The notes beneath the pieces were generated by a model that was not told where the DNA came from, searched no databases, and saw nothing but the letters and a program-made list of their open reading frames with translations. From NCBI GenBank assembly GCA_022763065.1, contig JALEGH010000079.1, positions 1 to 54,775 of the forward strand: 54,775 bases of DNA. The letters run 5' to 3'. This DNA comes from Alphaproteobacteria bacterium. Its GTDB lineage: Bacteria > Pseudomonadota > Alphaproteobacteria > Micavibrionales > Micavibrionaceae. Position numbers and translations under genes: made by a program. How positions within the stretch are numbered: the stretch's first letter is position 1; each line of letters opens with the position of its first letter. Of the stretch, positions 29,096 through 39,054 are shown piece after piece.

Positions 29096-31978
29096 CTAAC
29101 TGGCGATTAAGGTGCCATCGGCTAGCATCGTGGCGACGTTTAAGCCCGTTACACCGTCAACTAAGGCAACATCAACAAAATTCACGCCATTTGCGGTGCC
29201 GTCTATATCGACGGAAATTGTGGTATTTCCTCCGGCTTCAGTAAACTGAACAAAGTCATTAATGTTATCTGTTCCGGGGTTGAATGATAAAATATTGCTC
29301 AAATCAATTTGATCGCCTGTGGAGGTATCAAAGTTGAAAATGTCATCGACATCATTGGTGTTATCAAAGACAAAAATATCTGTTCCCGCACCACCATAAA
29401 GGTCGTCCGCGCCTTCGCCTCCATTGAGAACATTCAAGCCGACAGATGCAAAAAGTTCGTCCGCGTCCCATTCGATAACATAATCACGGTTTACACTATC
29501 TGTTTGGTCACGCCATAAGCCATCGGCAGATCGAATGAACGCATAATCACGTGTTGGATCGTTTGGTTCACCAACGTCCCAGTTTGTATATTCACCTGCA
29601 ATAGGTGTGCCGGCAGATGTGATAATGGTTCCTGTTTCTGGTCCGCCAGACCATTCGTAATTGTCTGTTGAGGTAAGATCAGCTGCGCCGATCCAGCTAT
29701 TTCCTGAGATAAGGTTTTGAACATAATCATTTTCAGCTTGCGAAGTGATATTCACGAGGAATCCTGATCCATTTAATCCGATGAGGGTCGCTGACGACGC
29801 TGCGGAGTCCGCAGCTGTCCAATTGACACCACTATCTACATATTTGTAAAAGCTATTTGTTTCAGCGTTATAAACAATGCTGGCATTGTCGTTCAGAATT
29901 TGTGTAATGGCTGAAGAAATTGTAACAGTTGTGCCGGAGTGAAGAACATCGTTACCTGTTCCTCCATTCAATGTGTCATAGCCTGAGCTTCCATAGAGTG
30001 TATCAGCTCCAGCACCGCCATTCACGGTGTTTGTTGCTCCGTTATCCATGATTTTGAGGCCATTATAAGTTATGGTTTGATCCCCAGTTAAATTGATATC
30101 ATCAAAGCGGATATAGGAGTCTTCTTTGTGATGATTTTTGCTATTTTTAATAGCGCCCATTGTGATGGTGTGGCTTCCTGCTGAAAGGTCGGAAATATTG
30201 AGTGTAATATCAACCCATCCTGTATTGGTTTTTCCACCGCTTCCATAGGCTTCATCAATATAGTCATTTCCACCAACACCGTATCTTACACCGTCAATTT
30301 CAACATATGCCGTTACGTCCTCGTTGGTATCGTTCGCACCTTTGTGAAAGAGTTTATAAGAAAGATTTAGTGTTATATTTGTTGTATCTTCTGCCAGAGT
30401 GAAGGTGGAGTCCCAAGAACCGGAAATATTTGTTTCGAGTGTGTTGGTTTTTCCGTCCAAAAAGACCTGTAAGGAACCAGGTGCGGTATTCCCATCACTT
30501 CCGTGCCGGATGCCTGCTGCATTATCTCCGCCAGGATCAGTCCCACCAAATCCACCATCAGAATAGGTGAATACTCCAGTACCGGAGTCAAAGTTCTCAT
30601 TAATGATGGTCACATTTTGTGTTATGGTTTCTGTAACAGTCTCATGTATGCTGGCGGCGTAAAGTGTATCTGCGCCATCGTCACCATTGATTATATCACT
30701 TCCATCATTCCCATAGATGCGGTCATTATCGGCACCGCCGTAAATCGTATCATTTCCTTCATGACCGAAGATTTTATCTAATCCGGCTTCACCATAAAGC
30801 GTATCGTTGCCTTCATTTCCGTTGACGAGATCATTGCCGTTCCCGCCATAGACTAAATCGTCTCCCGCATCACCAAAGACCTGATCATTGCCCTCGCCAC
30901 CATAAACAAAGTCATTATCATCGCCACCACGAACCCGGTCATTCCCATCATCACCATAGACATAGTCAATGCCCGTGCCGCCTAGTACCGTATCATTTCC
31001 TAATCCACCGTGAAGTATATCTGATCCGTCATTTCCCTCGACACGATCCCATCCATCATCACCATTAACGATGTCATCACCTAGGCCACCATAAAGTTGA
31101 TCATTATCATCACCGCCATGTAGTTGGTCATTACCATCACCGGCCCGCAAGAGATCCATACCAGCGCCACCATATAACGTATCTATACCTGTGCCGCCTT
31201 CAATAAGATCGTTTCCTGCACCACCATCAAGAAGGTCATCGCCATCATCACCAAACAGGCGGTCATTGCCGCTATCTCCGAACAAAGCATCTAACCCCAG
31301 ACCTCCACGAAGTGTGTCGTTATCAGCACCACCACTTAGTACATCGTTACCAGATCCACCTACTAAAAGATCTGTTCCACTACCTCCTAATATCGTGTCG
31401 TTTCCATCTTCGCCTTTTAGAACATCTATCCCGTCGGCACCTAGCAAGACATCATTGCCTGTACCGCCACGAATAACGTCATTGCCTGCACCGCCGTGCA
31501 GTTGGTCATCACCATCAAATCCTTTGATATTGTCATTGTCGCCTGCGCCATCTATCACATCGTTACTTGCTGTTCCCTTTAACGCGTTCTTCAGGGCATC
31601 GCCTTGCAAAGTTACAGGATCGAAATCTGCAAATGTTGTTGATGTGACGCCGAGTAGATGACTTGTAGACACCGTATCTAAACTACTTGAGTCTCCATGA
31701 TTAAGAGATGTTTGGTTGATGTAGCTATTAACATTGGTTCCGTTTACGGCAACGGAGTTGATTGTAACGGAGCGCCCGACCTCCGTGGAGCCATCAAGAA
31801 AGCGGAATGAGAAAGAGGAAGGGTAGGTTCCTGCGTAATCGAAACTAAATGAAGAAGAGCCATAGGCGGCATCTATTGTAATATAGTCGACAACCACGCC
31901 GTCTATCAGCACCTCCAACGTAGGGGCATCTACGGAGTAGGCTGATGTTGCATCTAATGTTATAAAAAATGAACCCAT
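29096..31978 (-). CDS. Large RTX (GGxGxDxxx) calcium-binding protein with C-type-lectin-like domain and a CBM60-like N-terminus
   Basis: Many GNDxLxGGxGND repeats; SWIGAADLTSTDNYEWSGG...YTNWDVGEPNDPTRDYAFIRSADGLWRD is C-type lectin-like; C-terminal RTX secretion-type end. Confidence 0.9.
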   Translation of the reverse strand: MGSFFITLDATSAYSVDAPTLEVLIDGVVVDYITIDAAYGSSSFSFDYAGTYPSSFSFRFLDGSTEVGRSVTINSVAVNGTNVNSYINQTSLNHGDSSSLDTVSTSHLLGVTSTTFADFDPVTLQGDALKNALKGTASNDVIDGAGDNDNIKGFDGDDQLHGGAGNDVIRGGTGNDVLLGADGIDVLKGEDGNDTILGGSGTDLLVGGSGNDVLSGGADNDTLRGGLGLDALFGDSGNDRLFGDDGDDLLDGGAGNDLIEGGTGIDTLYGGAGMDLLRAGDGNDQLHGGDDNDQLYGGLGDDIVNGDDGWDRVEGNDGSDILHGGLGNDTVLGGTGIDYVYGDDGNDRVRGGDDNDFVYGGEGNDQVFGDAGDDLVYGGNGNDLVNGNEGNDTLYGEAGLDKIFGHEGNDTIYGGADNDRIYGNDGSDIINGDDGADTLYAASIHETVTETITQNVTIINENFDSGTGVFTYSDGGFGGTDPGGDNAAGIRHGSDGNTAPGSLQVFLDGKTNTLETNISGSWDSTFTLAEDTTNITLNLSYKLFHKGANDTNEDVTAYVEIDGVRYGVGGNDYIDEAYGSGGKTNTGWVDITLNISDLSAGSHTITMGAIKNSKNHHKEDSYIRFDDINLTGDQTITYNGLKIMDNGATNTVNGGAGADTLYGSSGYDTLNGGTGNDVLHSGTTVTISSAITQILNDNASIVYNAETNSFYKYVDSGVNWTAADSAASSATLIGLNGSGFLVNITSQAENDYVQNLISGNSWIGAADLTSTDNYEWSGGPETGTIITSAGTPIAGEYTNWDVGEPNDPTRDYAFIRSADGLWRDQTDSVNRDYVIEWDADELFASVGLNVLNGGEGADDLYGGAGTDIFVFDNTNDVDDIFNFDTSTGDQIDLSNILSFNPGTDNINDFVQFTEAGGNTTISVDIDGTANGVNFVDVALVDGVTGLNVATMLADGTLIAS
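30640..31560 (-). repeat. RTX nonapeptide-encoding repeat block
   Basis: Degenerate 27-nt periodicity (ACCACCATAAA/GATCATTGCC-like units) encoding GGxGND. Confidence 0.85.
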
Positions 31979-32137
31979 GTTTTAAATATGGCGCTCCTTG
32001 GCTGCTTACAGGTTTCCTTACACTATATATTATCATTGGGACTCTTAACAAATCATGAAATTACGTAAATTTTTAAATGTTTTTTATGATGATGGTTAGT
32101 TATTGATTTTATTGAATAATTTAGGGATGTGTGGCGT

Positions 32138-34273
32138 TTAAGCAATCACGATATTGCCGTTGGTGTAAAGGGCGGCCTCATCAAGGTTATTAACCCCCTC
32201 AAGAGAGGCAATGGTGGTGTAGCTGGACCCGCCTGAGAGGCCGTTTCCATCAACCTGTACCAGCATGTCAGAGCCACTATCGACGAACTGAACATAGTCG
32301 GTGATAGTGCCGCTAAAAGTGCCCGTGATAAGGTCTTTGATGTCCAGAATATCGCCTTGGGCGTAGCGGAAATCCTTAATGACATCGACATCATTATAGG
32401 CAAAAAGCCCTTCAAATAGGAAAGTATCGGCGCCGTCACCGCCATAGAGCGTATCGAGCCCGTCACCGCCCGTAATCGTGTCATCACCATCGATGGTATT
32501 GCCGTAAAGGATGGATTCGGTCAGTGCGTAATATCCTTGCTCCTCATTGGTATGATTAAAGCCATCGGTTGAGCCTTCTTCATGCACTTTAATATCGAAT
32601 TGAGTGGAAGAAATATTCCGGTTACGGGATGTAGATGGGTCGCCGCCATCTTCATTTTGGATGCTGGAGATGACAACGGGGCTGGAGGACATGAATGTTC
32701 CACCAAAGCTGATCGTGTCATAGGTATGGCTATTAATATCCCCTGTGCTACCTACCAAGAACCCACCTGCGGCACTTCCGCCTGTTTCAATAGCAATCCA
32801 TGCAAAATCTTCAGTTGCGGTCACTTGTGGCCCCTGATTGGCTTTTTCTTCTTCGACATGGACCGTGAAGGAACTTGTTGTTCTATTGTCAATATGAGTG
32901 GTCAGGGCGCTGGCTTCGTTTGTTGTGGTGACCTGCGCCATGACCATTGGAGAAGAGCCCATGGCGGAGCTAAGGTTAACGGTTGTATCTGTCAAGCCTG
33001 ACACGCTATCGATTCCCGCTTCAATCACCGTCCCATCATCCATAGTGTGGCGACCGGATGCGATGGCCAGCCATGAAATTGTTTCTGATCCATGAGCGCC
33101 ATCTAGATAATCCCATTCATCCATTTGCCACTCAAACCCTGTATCGGTGACATTACGCACACGTAGTGTGAGCGGATCAGTATCATTATCGGTATTAAGG
33201 GTCAGGGCAACTGCCGGATTGGTAATGGTGGCATCAAAGGTGACTGTATGCCATGTGGTGCTATTTGCTTGGTTTGTTGTCACTGTGCCTGCTTGGCCGA
33301 TGACAACCATTTTATTGTCGCCAAAAATCGTGTCATCTCCGGCATCACCGCGTAAGATATCGTTTCCTGTATCGCCTACAATAATATCATCACCCGACCC
33401 ACCCTCTACGGTATCGTTTCCGGCACCGCCGTAAAGAATGTCATTATCATCGCCGCCGTCAACGGTATCATCTCCGCTACCGGCACTAATCATGTCATCT
33501 CCGGCGTCGCCATAAAGATAATCCACTCCGTTGCCACCGTGGATCATGTCATCTCCGGCACCACCGGTAATAATATCATCATCATCGTGACCATTCAGCC
33601 GGTCATCACCTGCACCGCCGTGGATTTCGTCGTCTCCCGTTCCGCCGTGAATACGGTCTGCGTCATCTCCACCGTAGAGAGTATCATCACCAGCCTCACC
33701 AAAGAGCTTGTCATTACCTGCCTCTCCATAAAGCAAATCATTGCCAGCACCACCGCGTAAAATATCATTTCCGGCATTACCATTTACTTTATCATTTCCG
33801 GCACCAAGATAAATTCTATCTCCTCCGCCAAGCCCGTCTAAGACGTGATCACTGCCATCATAATTTCTGTACGTGTCACTTCCTGCGGTTAGAGCTGTTG
33901 TAACAGGTGTAAATTCGGACGGATCAGGTTCAGCCGTATCAAAAATGAAATCGCTATTGACGATATCAACTGTTGCGCTGGCGGATTTGACGAGGCTGTC
34001 TGTCGAGAGGAAATTACTGGTATTGATATGGCGGTCATTGATTGTCACGCTCCTGATCTCGATAGTGCGTCCTGCTTCGCTCAGACCATCATTAAACGTG
34101 AAGGATAAAGACGAGGGTAGTGACCCACCGTAAGCAATGGTTACCGAGATTGAAGAGCCAGAAGCCGTAATGCTGTGTGAGGAGTCGAGCACGCCATCGG
34201 CCCAAATTTCCAATGTTGGAATATCGGTTGAATACACGCCATAAGCTTCAATCTGAAGTGTATAATTTGGCAT
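32138..34273 (-). CDS. Second RTX protein, paralogous N-terminal domain, two H-type-lectin-like segments
   Basis: RTX repeats; N-terminus MPNYTLQIEAYGVYSTDIPTLEIWADGVLDS parallels the 29096-31978 protein. Confidence 0.9.
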   Translation of the reverse strand: MPNYTLQIEAYGVYSTDIPTLEIWADGVLDSSHSITASGSSISVTIAYGGSLPSSLSFTFNDGLSEAGRTIEIRSVTINDRHINTSNFLSTDSLVKSASATVDIVNSDFIFDTAEPDPSEFTPVTTALTAGSDTYRNYDGSDHVLDGLGGGDRIYLGAGNDKVNGNAGNDILRGGAGNDLLYGEAGNDKLFGEAGDDTLYGGDDADRIHGGTGDDEIHGGAGDDRLNGHDDDDIITGGAGDDMIHGGNGVDYLYGDAGDDMISAGSGDDTVDGGDDNDILYGGAGNDTVEGGSGDDIIVGDTGNDILRGDAGDDTIFGDNKMVVIGQAGTVTTNQANSTTWHTVTFDATITNPAVALTLNTDNDTDPLTLRVRNVTDTGFEWQMDEWDYLDGAHGSETISWLAIASGRHTMDDGTVIEAGIDSVSGLTDTTVNLSSAMGSSPMVMAQVTTTNEASALTTHIDNRTTSSFTVHVEEEKANQGPQVTATEDFAWIAIETGGSAAGGFLVGSTGDINSHTYDTISFGGTFMSSSPVVISSIQNEDGGDPSTSRNRNISSTQFDIKVHEEGSTDGFNHTNEEQGYYALTESILYGNTIDGDDTITGGDGLDTLYGGDGADTFLFEGLFAYNDVDVIKDFRYAQGDILDIKDLITGTFSGTITDYVQFVDSGSDMLVQVDGNGLSGGSSYTTIASLEGVNNLDEAALYTNGNIVIA
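33300..33850 (-). repeat. RTX nonapeptide-encoding repeat block of the second RTX gene
   Basis: GGAGNDxLYGEAGNDKLFGEAGDD repeats. Confidence 0.8.
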
Positions 34274-34441
34274 AACTCTAAGGCTTCCCTCTTAACCTAT
34301 TGTAAATAATCGTTTTTTAATATATTTATTTGCATTCTTACCCTCTCTTATTATACAGGGTCGTTGCTTTCCAGAAGGTTAATATTTGCGCTTTTAATGC
34401 CAAATAAAACTTGCCTTTTTGGCAGAGCGTTATATCCTTTG

Positions 34442-34458
34442 ATGAGAATTATTCTCAT
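34442..34458. promoter_or_regulatory. Fur-box-like palindrome ATGAGAAT-T-ATTCTCAT
   Basis: Perfect 8-1-8 palindrome 41 bp upstream of the ATG at 34500; matches the TGAGAATnATTCTCA type Fur core. Confidence 0.75.
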
Positions 34459-34499
34459 TTGTGAATTTTAAAATTTGATCTGGATTTTCAGGCTTTTCC

Positions 34500-37334
34500 A
34501 TGGCGCAGGACATTGTTTTTAGAGATGTTGCAACTCTACCGCAGAAGGTTGACCGACCTGCGGCGCCTGTTCGTAATTTGGATATAAAACCCTATAGGAC
34601 GAATTCTCTTAACGATAATGACCATGAGGAGGCGACGCCGACTTCTCTCACAGATCTTGATTTGTCTCCTGTTGTGCGTCAGGCAGCTTGGGGATTGGTG
34701 GAACATCACAGGAAAGGCCATAAGGTTGAAATCAGGTCCCGTGGGACGATCGATCATGTTTTAGATGATCTGAGCACGCAGTTTTTGGCCTTTGGCACCA
34801 GCCGTGTAATCGCGCACAAGCTGGCTCAGGCTCTGGTTGATGAAGCGCTTGCACATGCGAACGGTTTTAGCAGTAAGGTTCATCAAAAATATATTGCCGT
34901 GTCGGCGCTCGTCGCGGAGCAATTTAATCCTGAGATGTATCAATTTGAGACCGGTCATACCGAAGTGATCGTGATTGATAAGAACCATGCTGACCTTGCC
35001 GGAAGTGCGGGGCAGGAAGTTCGATTAACAGCCAATGGAACGGCAACAACTTCCAACCGCGCAGATGTAGACCAGATTTTTGCCAGTGTGAAAAAATGGG
35101 CGCTCTATATTGTGCATGAGGCACCGGGCAAGCAGGAACTGGACGGGATAGAAGCTGCGCAAGAGGCCGCTATGGCGGCTATAGCGGCAGAGCTTGGCGG
35201 TATGCCGGGTATTGAGGGCTTGGCGGCCATTATTGACCAGCTTGAGGAATTGGGGTTGCTGACACCGGAATTGCAGGAAATGGTCGAGAAGCTGGCTGCG
35301 CTGCAAAATTTGGCGGGTGGTGAGCTCACAGCTGAGATAGAAGCGCAAATTGCTGAATTATCTGCCGACATTATTGATTCCATTCATCAGGCGGTAGAGC
35401 AGGGAACTATTTCGCCTGTTTTATTAAAAGGTATGACTGATTTTATCTCTTCGGTTGTGGAAGCGTATGGTTTGAGCGACATTGTAAATGTCAGCGCCCT
35501 GTCGGAGGTTATTCGGGAAGTTAGCGTGGCGCAACTCGTCGAAAAGCTTGAAAAAATCGGGGAAGATTTGTCGCCAGAGGAAAGAGAAACACTCGAACAA
35601 ATGGTTGAAGCTCTTGTAGATGCGCAAGGAGCGGAGATTGTTTCCCAATTGGCGGAGATACAGGAATTTTTACAATCTACAGATTTACCGCCTGCGCTTT
35701 TGGAAAGTCTGGGCGCGGATATGGCGGAGGTGAGCTCTGCGGTGATCGAAACGCTTCTGCTAGCAGAAAAAATTCAGGTGCTGGCCGAAATGGGCGCAGA
35801 AGATCTGATGGCGCTTATTGAGGAGTTGACGCAAAGCGACGCCTTGCCGCCGGAATTGCAGGAGATTATTGATCAGCTTGATATCGAAAATTTAAGCGTG
35901 GCAGATATTGTGGAAGCTTTATCGGGCGCAGGTGATCCGGCGATTGCTGAAGTCATTGAACAGCTCATGATTCAAATCGGTGACCCGGCGGTGCAAGCGG
36001 CCCTGCCACCTGCTTTGGCGGAAACTGTGGCGCAGTTTGTCCAAACGCAAGAAAGTTTTGTGACGGCTGTTCAAACGGGGGCTGTTGTCAAAGAATTATC
36101 ATCTGCCTTGGAAGGGGTGGAAGCTGGTTCACCGCAAGGGTCAGAAATTCAAAAGGCAATAGAAGGGTTAGAGGCAGGTACGCTGGATATTTCTTCTCCT
36201 GAAATTTCTTCTATTGCTGCCGAAATGCCTTCCATGGCCGAAATTGTTCAAGGCTCTTCTGTTAAAGGATTTGTGAATGAAGGGAGTGGGGCAAGTGGTT
36301 TAATTTCTACGCCGAAATCAGGATCGGAATCAGGGCCGGAATATACAGGGAGTGACGGCGCTTCTCCTGTAATTTCTACAGGACAGGAAGCCTCCATTTT
36401 GCCGGTCGTGCAACAAATTGAAGCCTTACAAAATTCCGTTCTTGCGGGAGGGCAGAGTGGCGCAGGATCAGGAGCATCTCAGTCCCAGTCCTCACCGGAA
36501 AGTAAAGTCGTGGCCGAAAGTTTGGAAGCTGTTAAGCAAGTCCTCCTCAAAATAGAAAAAGGGGAGCCTTTAACGCCGCAGGAAGTGAACACCGCATTGG
36601 AGCTGTCCGATACGGCGCGCTCAAAACTTCCCGACGGGCCGGAAAAATCTCAAATCGAAGCCATCCGCAAGAAAGTTGTCGACAAAACAAAAGATATACC
36701 GGGTGTGGACCCGGAATTGCAAAAAGCGCCGGGACCGGGGACTTGTGGTCCGGATTGTCCATGCGGTCCCATTAAGAAAAATTTCGAGGAAAGTAGTGGC
36801 AAGCCTCTTCCAGGCGATCAACCCAATATGCCTATTGTTGAATTTAAGGATGACGGGCCGGTCGTGGTGACGCCGCCGCATACGGACCAGCCCATCATTT
36901 ATGAGAGCAAGGAAGCTTATTACACGCAAATAGAAGGAGAAAGTGAGCTTTCTCAGGTTATTATCAATTCGGGTTTTGAGCCCAATAAAGCAGAAGATGT
37001 TTTTGCCAGTCTGGATGAAAGTCTAAGCGATAATTTTGACGGTTGTGCGCACGGAGAGGGCTGTGGTTGCGGCACGAAACCTGTGAATGATGATCCATCA
37101 GCAGCCTATGACACAAGTTATGAAGAAGCCGACCCCTCCGCTTATTTGGACGAGCAGGAAGACACATCATTTGAAACGACAGAAGGTTGTGGAAAGTGCA
37201 AGACATGTGATCCTACAACATGTCCTTTATTTAATATGGCGGCCAATATAGAACAGGCCACCCAAGAAGCGGTAGAAGAACTCACGCAAGATATGTCGTT
37301 TGACGAATATAAGCCGACTTCTCTCACGGCCTAG
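34500..37334 (+). CDS. Uncharacterised 944-aa acidic, alpha-helical repeat protein with three C-terminal Cys clusters
   Basis: Long intact ORF; repeated LPPxLxE/LTPELQE helical units; CGPDCPCGP, CAHGEGCGCG, CGKCKTCDPTTCP. Confidence 0.85.
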   Translation: MAQDIVFRDVATLPQKVDRPAAPVRNLDIKPYRTNSLNDNDHEEATPTSLTDLDLSPVVRQAAWGLVEHHRKGHKVEIRSRGTIDHVLDDLSTQFLAFGTSRVIAHKLAQALVDEALAHANGFSSKVHQKYIAVSALVAEQFNPEMYQFETGHTEVIVIDKNHADLAGSAGQEVRLTANGTATTSNRADVDQIFASVKKWALYIVHEAPGKQELDGIEAAQEAAMAAIAAELGGMPGIEGLAAIIDQLEELGLLTPELQEMVEKLAALQNLAGGELTAEIEAQIAELSADIIDSIHQAVEQGTISPVLLKGMTDFISSVVEAYGLSDIVNVSALSEVIREVSVAQLVEKLEKIGEDLSPEERETLEQMVEALVDAQGAEIVSQLAEIQEFLQSTDLPPALLESLGADMAEVSSAVIETLLLAEKIQVLAEMGAEDLMALIEELTQSDALPPELQEIIDQLDIENLSVADIVEALSGAGDPAIAEVIEQLMIQIGDPAVQAALPPALAETVAQFVQTQESFVTAVQTGAVVKELSSALEGVEAGSPQGSEIQKAIEGLEAGTLDISSPEISSIAAEMPSMAEIVQGSSVKGFVNEGSGASGLISTPKSGSESGPEYTGSDGASPVISTGQEASILPVVQQIEALQNSVLAGGQSGAGSGASQSQSSPESKVVAESLEAVKQVLLKIEKGEPLTPQEVNTALELSDTARSKLPDGPEKSQIEAIRKKVVDKTKDIPGVDPELQKAPGPGTCGPDCPCGPIKKNFEESSGKPLPGDQPNMPIVEFKDDGPVVVTPPHTDQPIIYESKEAYYTQIEGESELSQVIINSGFEPNKAEDVFASLDESLSDNFDGCAHGEGCGCGTKPVNDDPSAAYDTSYEEADPSAYLDEQEDTSFETTEGCGKCKTCDPTTCPLFNMAANIEQATQEAVEELTQDMSFDEYKPTSLTA

Positions 37335-37340
37335 GGTTTA

Positions 37341-38084
37341 TTATTTTTTCAAAGCATAGCCAAAAGGCGCGTCGCTTGAGCGAACCTTATATTTCAGTCC
37401 TTGCAAATCTTTCGCGTCTTTAAATTTTGCTTGCATTGTCGCAAGAGCGGTATTGAGAGATTTTTCAGCCGCTGTGGAAGTATTGCCCTGTGCGGCGCAT
37501 CCGTAACATGATGCGATCGAAATTGTATCGACCAGAATTTCTTTTTTGTTAAAATCAATATGAAAGCTTGATATCTCCATTGATCCGCCATCACGCTCCA
37601 AAATCGGCGCGATTGATTTTTGAAAAATCCCGTTTGTAACATTTGCGAGGTTATTAAATACAATGGCTTGTCCCTTATCCGGATTTTGTTCAAAGGGATT
37701 GGCCAGCTTGGCAGGGGTAAAGGACTCAATCACGGTAAAACCGGAAGAGCTTGTCACATTTGCTTCATCCATGAACTTGGCGCGTAGGCTAATTTCTTGT
37801 TCTAAGATATCCTGAGCTTCAAAAGCGCTCATGGCCGGGTCAATCCACCCCTTTTCGGTACCTGATAATGTCACAAGGCTGTCTTGTCCTTGTTCGGTAA
37901 TTTGTATAGTGCTCAACTCACGCAGTTGTTTGAACAGACGCGCGGCGGTCGGGCTGATATTATCCAGATTTTGTGTATTTCGCGATAAAAGAACGGTTTG
38001 GAATTCGCCTAGCAACTGCATATTTTCGACTTTGAATGTCAGGGCGCTTTTGTTCGGGTTTTCTTCAATAAGTTCAATTTTCAT
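37341..38084 (-). CDS. Divergent Nfu-like Fe-S scaffold protein (Nfu_N-like plus NifU C-terminal-like domain)
   Basis: N-terminal ENPNKSALTF...SPTAARLFKQL; C-terminal IAPILERDGGSMEISSFHIDFNKKEILVDTISIASCYGCAAQGNTSTAAEKSLNTAL resembles the NifU IxPxLxxDGGxxE...GxCxGC...T pattern. Confidence 0.65.
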   Translation of the reverse strand: MKIELIEENPNKSALTFKVENMQLLGEFQTVLLSRNTQNLDNISPTAARLFKQLRELSTIQITEQGQDSLVTLSGTEKGWIDPAMSAFEAQDILEQEISLRAKFMDEANVTSSSGFTVIESFTPAKLANPFEQNPDKGQAIVFNNLANVTNGIFQKSIAPILERDGGSMEISSFHIDFNKKEILVDTISIASCYGCAAQGNTSTAAEKSLNTALATMQAKFKDAKDLQGLKYKVRSSDAPFGYALKK

Positions 38085-38114
38085 GGCTTTGTCCTTAGAT
38101 GACTATCTATTTTT

Positions 38115-38131
38115 ATGAGAATAAGCCTCAT
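38115..38131. promoter_or_regulatory. Imperfect Fur-box-like palindrome ATGAGAAT-A-AGCCTCAT
   Basis: 6/8 half-site match, about 31 bp upstream of the minus-strand start at 38084 and between divergent genes. Confidence 0.55.
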
Positions 38132-38214
38132 TTAAAACTGTTTGGCACATATGTAAAGAAAAAACTTGATGAAATCTCTAAAATATTTCATATTCTTCAC
38201 TCAAGTTAAACGCG

Positions 38215-39051
38215 ATGGAGACGATCATGGGTGCAAAAAATCCGCAAATACCGGCCGTATTGGATATCACTAAAATTTATGAAATTTTTGGGCAGATGAA
38301 CGCACAGTATTGGGAGAAAAACCCCGAGGCAAAAGCGAATAAGGAGCCCTCCCCCTTTCACAAGAAATATGGCGCGCATATTGCTACTTTGCTTCGCCGG
38401 GATAAGCATACCGGAGAGGTGAATAACATGCTCATAGATCCCGTAGCGGTTAAAGAGCTTTACGAGATGTTTGGCCCCGGAGGGCAATGTGAAGCGATTT
38501 TACCGGAGATCAGAGGTGAGAAGTATCCACATCGGGAGAAAGATGGCAAAGGCGGTTTGAGTGCATTTTATAGCTTTGGGAATGTGGGTGAAAAGACAAC
38601 GCTCGAAGATGTTCAAAATTGTATAAGTTTGGAAGCACATGTCGAGACCGAAGAAATTGACGGACAAAAGAAAACGAAAGCGATTGAACTCAAACATGCT
38701 TTGCTGGGCAAAAACGCAAATGTGATTGTCTTGTTTTATCATGAGTGTTGTTCTGCGGATAAGGCTTCTCTTCCTCTTTCTGCTCTGACTATTTTTCACA
38801 CGGATGATAACAAGGTGGTTGCAACGCTTAAGAACTCTCAAAGTGCCATCAATAAGCACGGAACAGATGTTTTTATGACAGAATATGAAAAGAACAAATA
38901 TAAATTGAACTACAATATTGCCAATGATACAGGGCATCGACGTCTGCTCAGCCGTATTCAACATACACGTGGTGAAGAGCATAATCATGCGCACTGCCCG
39001 AGCACCAACTCCATGCACAAGCCAAAATCAAAACCTGTTGCGCCATCATAA
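38215..39051 (+). CDS. Uncharacterised protein, 278 aa, with Cys/His-rich segments
   Basis: Intact ORF; HECCSADKAS and C-terminal HNHAHCPS. Confidence 0.7.
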   Translation: METIMGAKNPQIPAVLDITKIYEIFGQMNAQYWEKNPEAKANKEPSPFHKKYGAHIATLLRRDKHTGEVNNMLIDPVAVKELYEMFGPGGQCEAILPEIRGEKYPHREKDGKGGLSAFYSFGNVGEKTTLEDVQNCISLEAHVETEEIDGQKKTKAIELKHALLGKNANVIVLFYHECCSADKASLPLSALTIFHTDDNKVVATLKNSQSAINKHGTDVFMTEYEKNKYKLNYNIANDTGHRRLLSRIQHTRGEEHNHAHCPSTNSMHKPKSKPVAPS

Positions 39052-39054
39052 TCA

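Noticed and set aside
31191-31661. 156-aa plus-strand ORF rich in Pro/Ser
   Set aside because: Antisense to RTX repeats; the P/S-rich pattern is what reverse-frame GGxGND repeats produce.
30640-33850. Repeated units resembling a CRISPR-like or satellite array
   Set aside because: Repeats are degenerate, without unique spacers, and encode RTX nonapeptides in frame.
34398-34424. Inverted repeat TGCCAAA...TTTGGCA upstream of the 944-aa gene
   Set aside because: 7-bp stem with 13-nt AT-rich loop and no U-tract; could be chance in AT-rich DNA.
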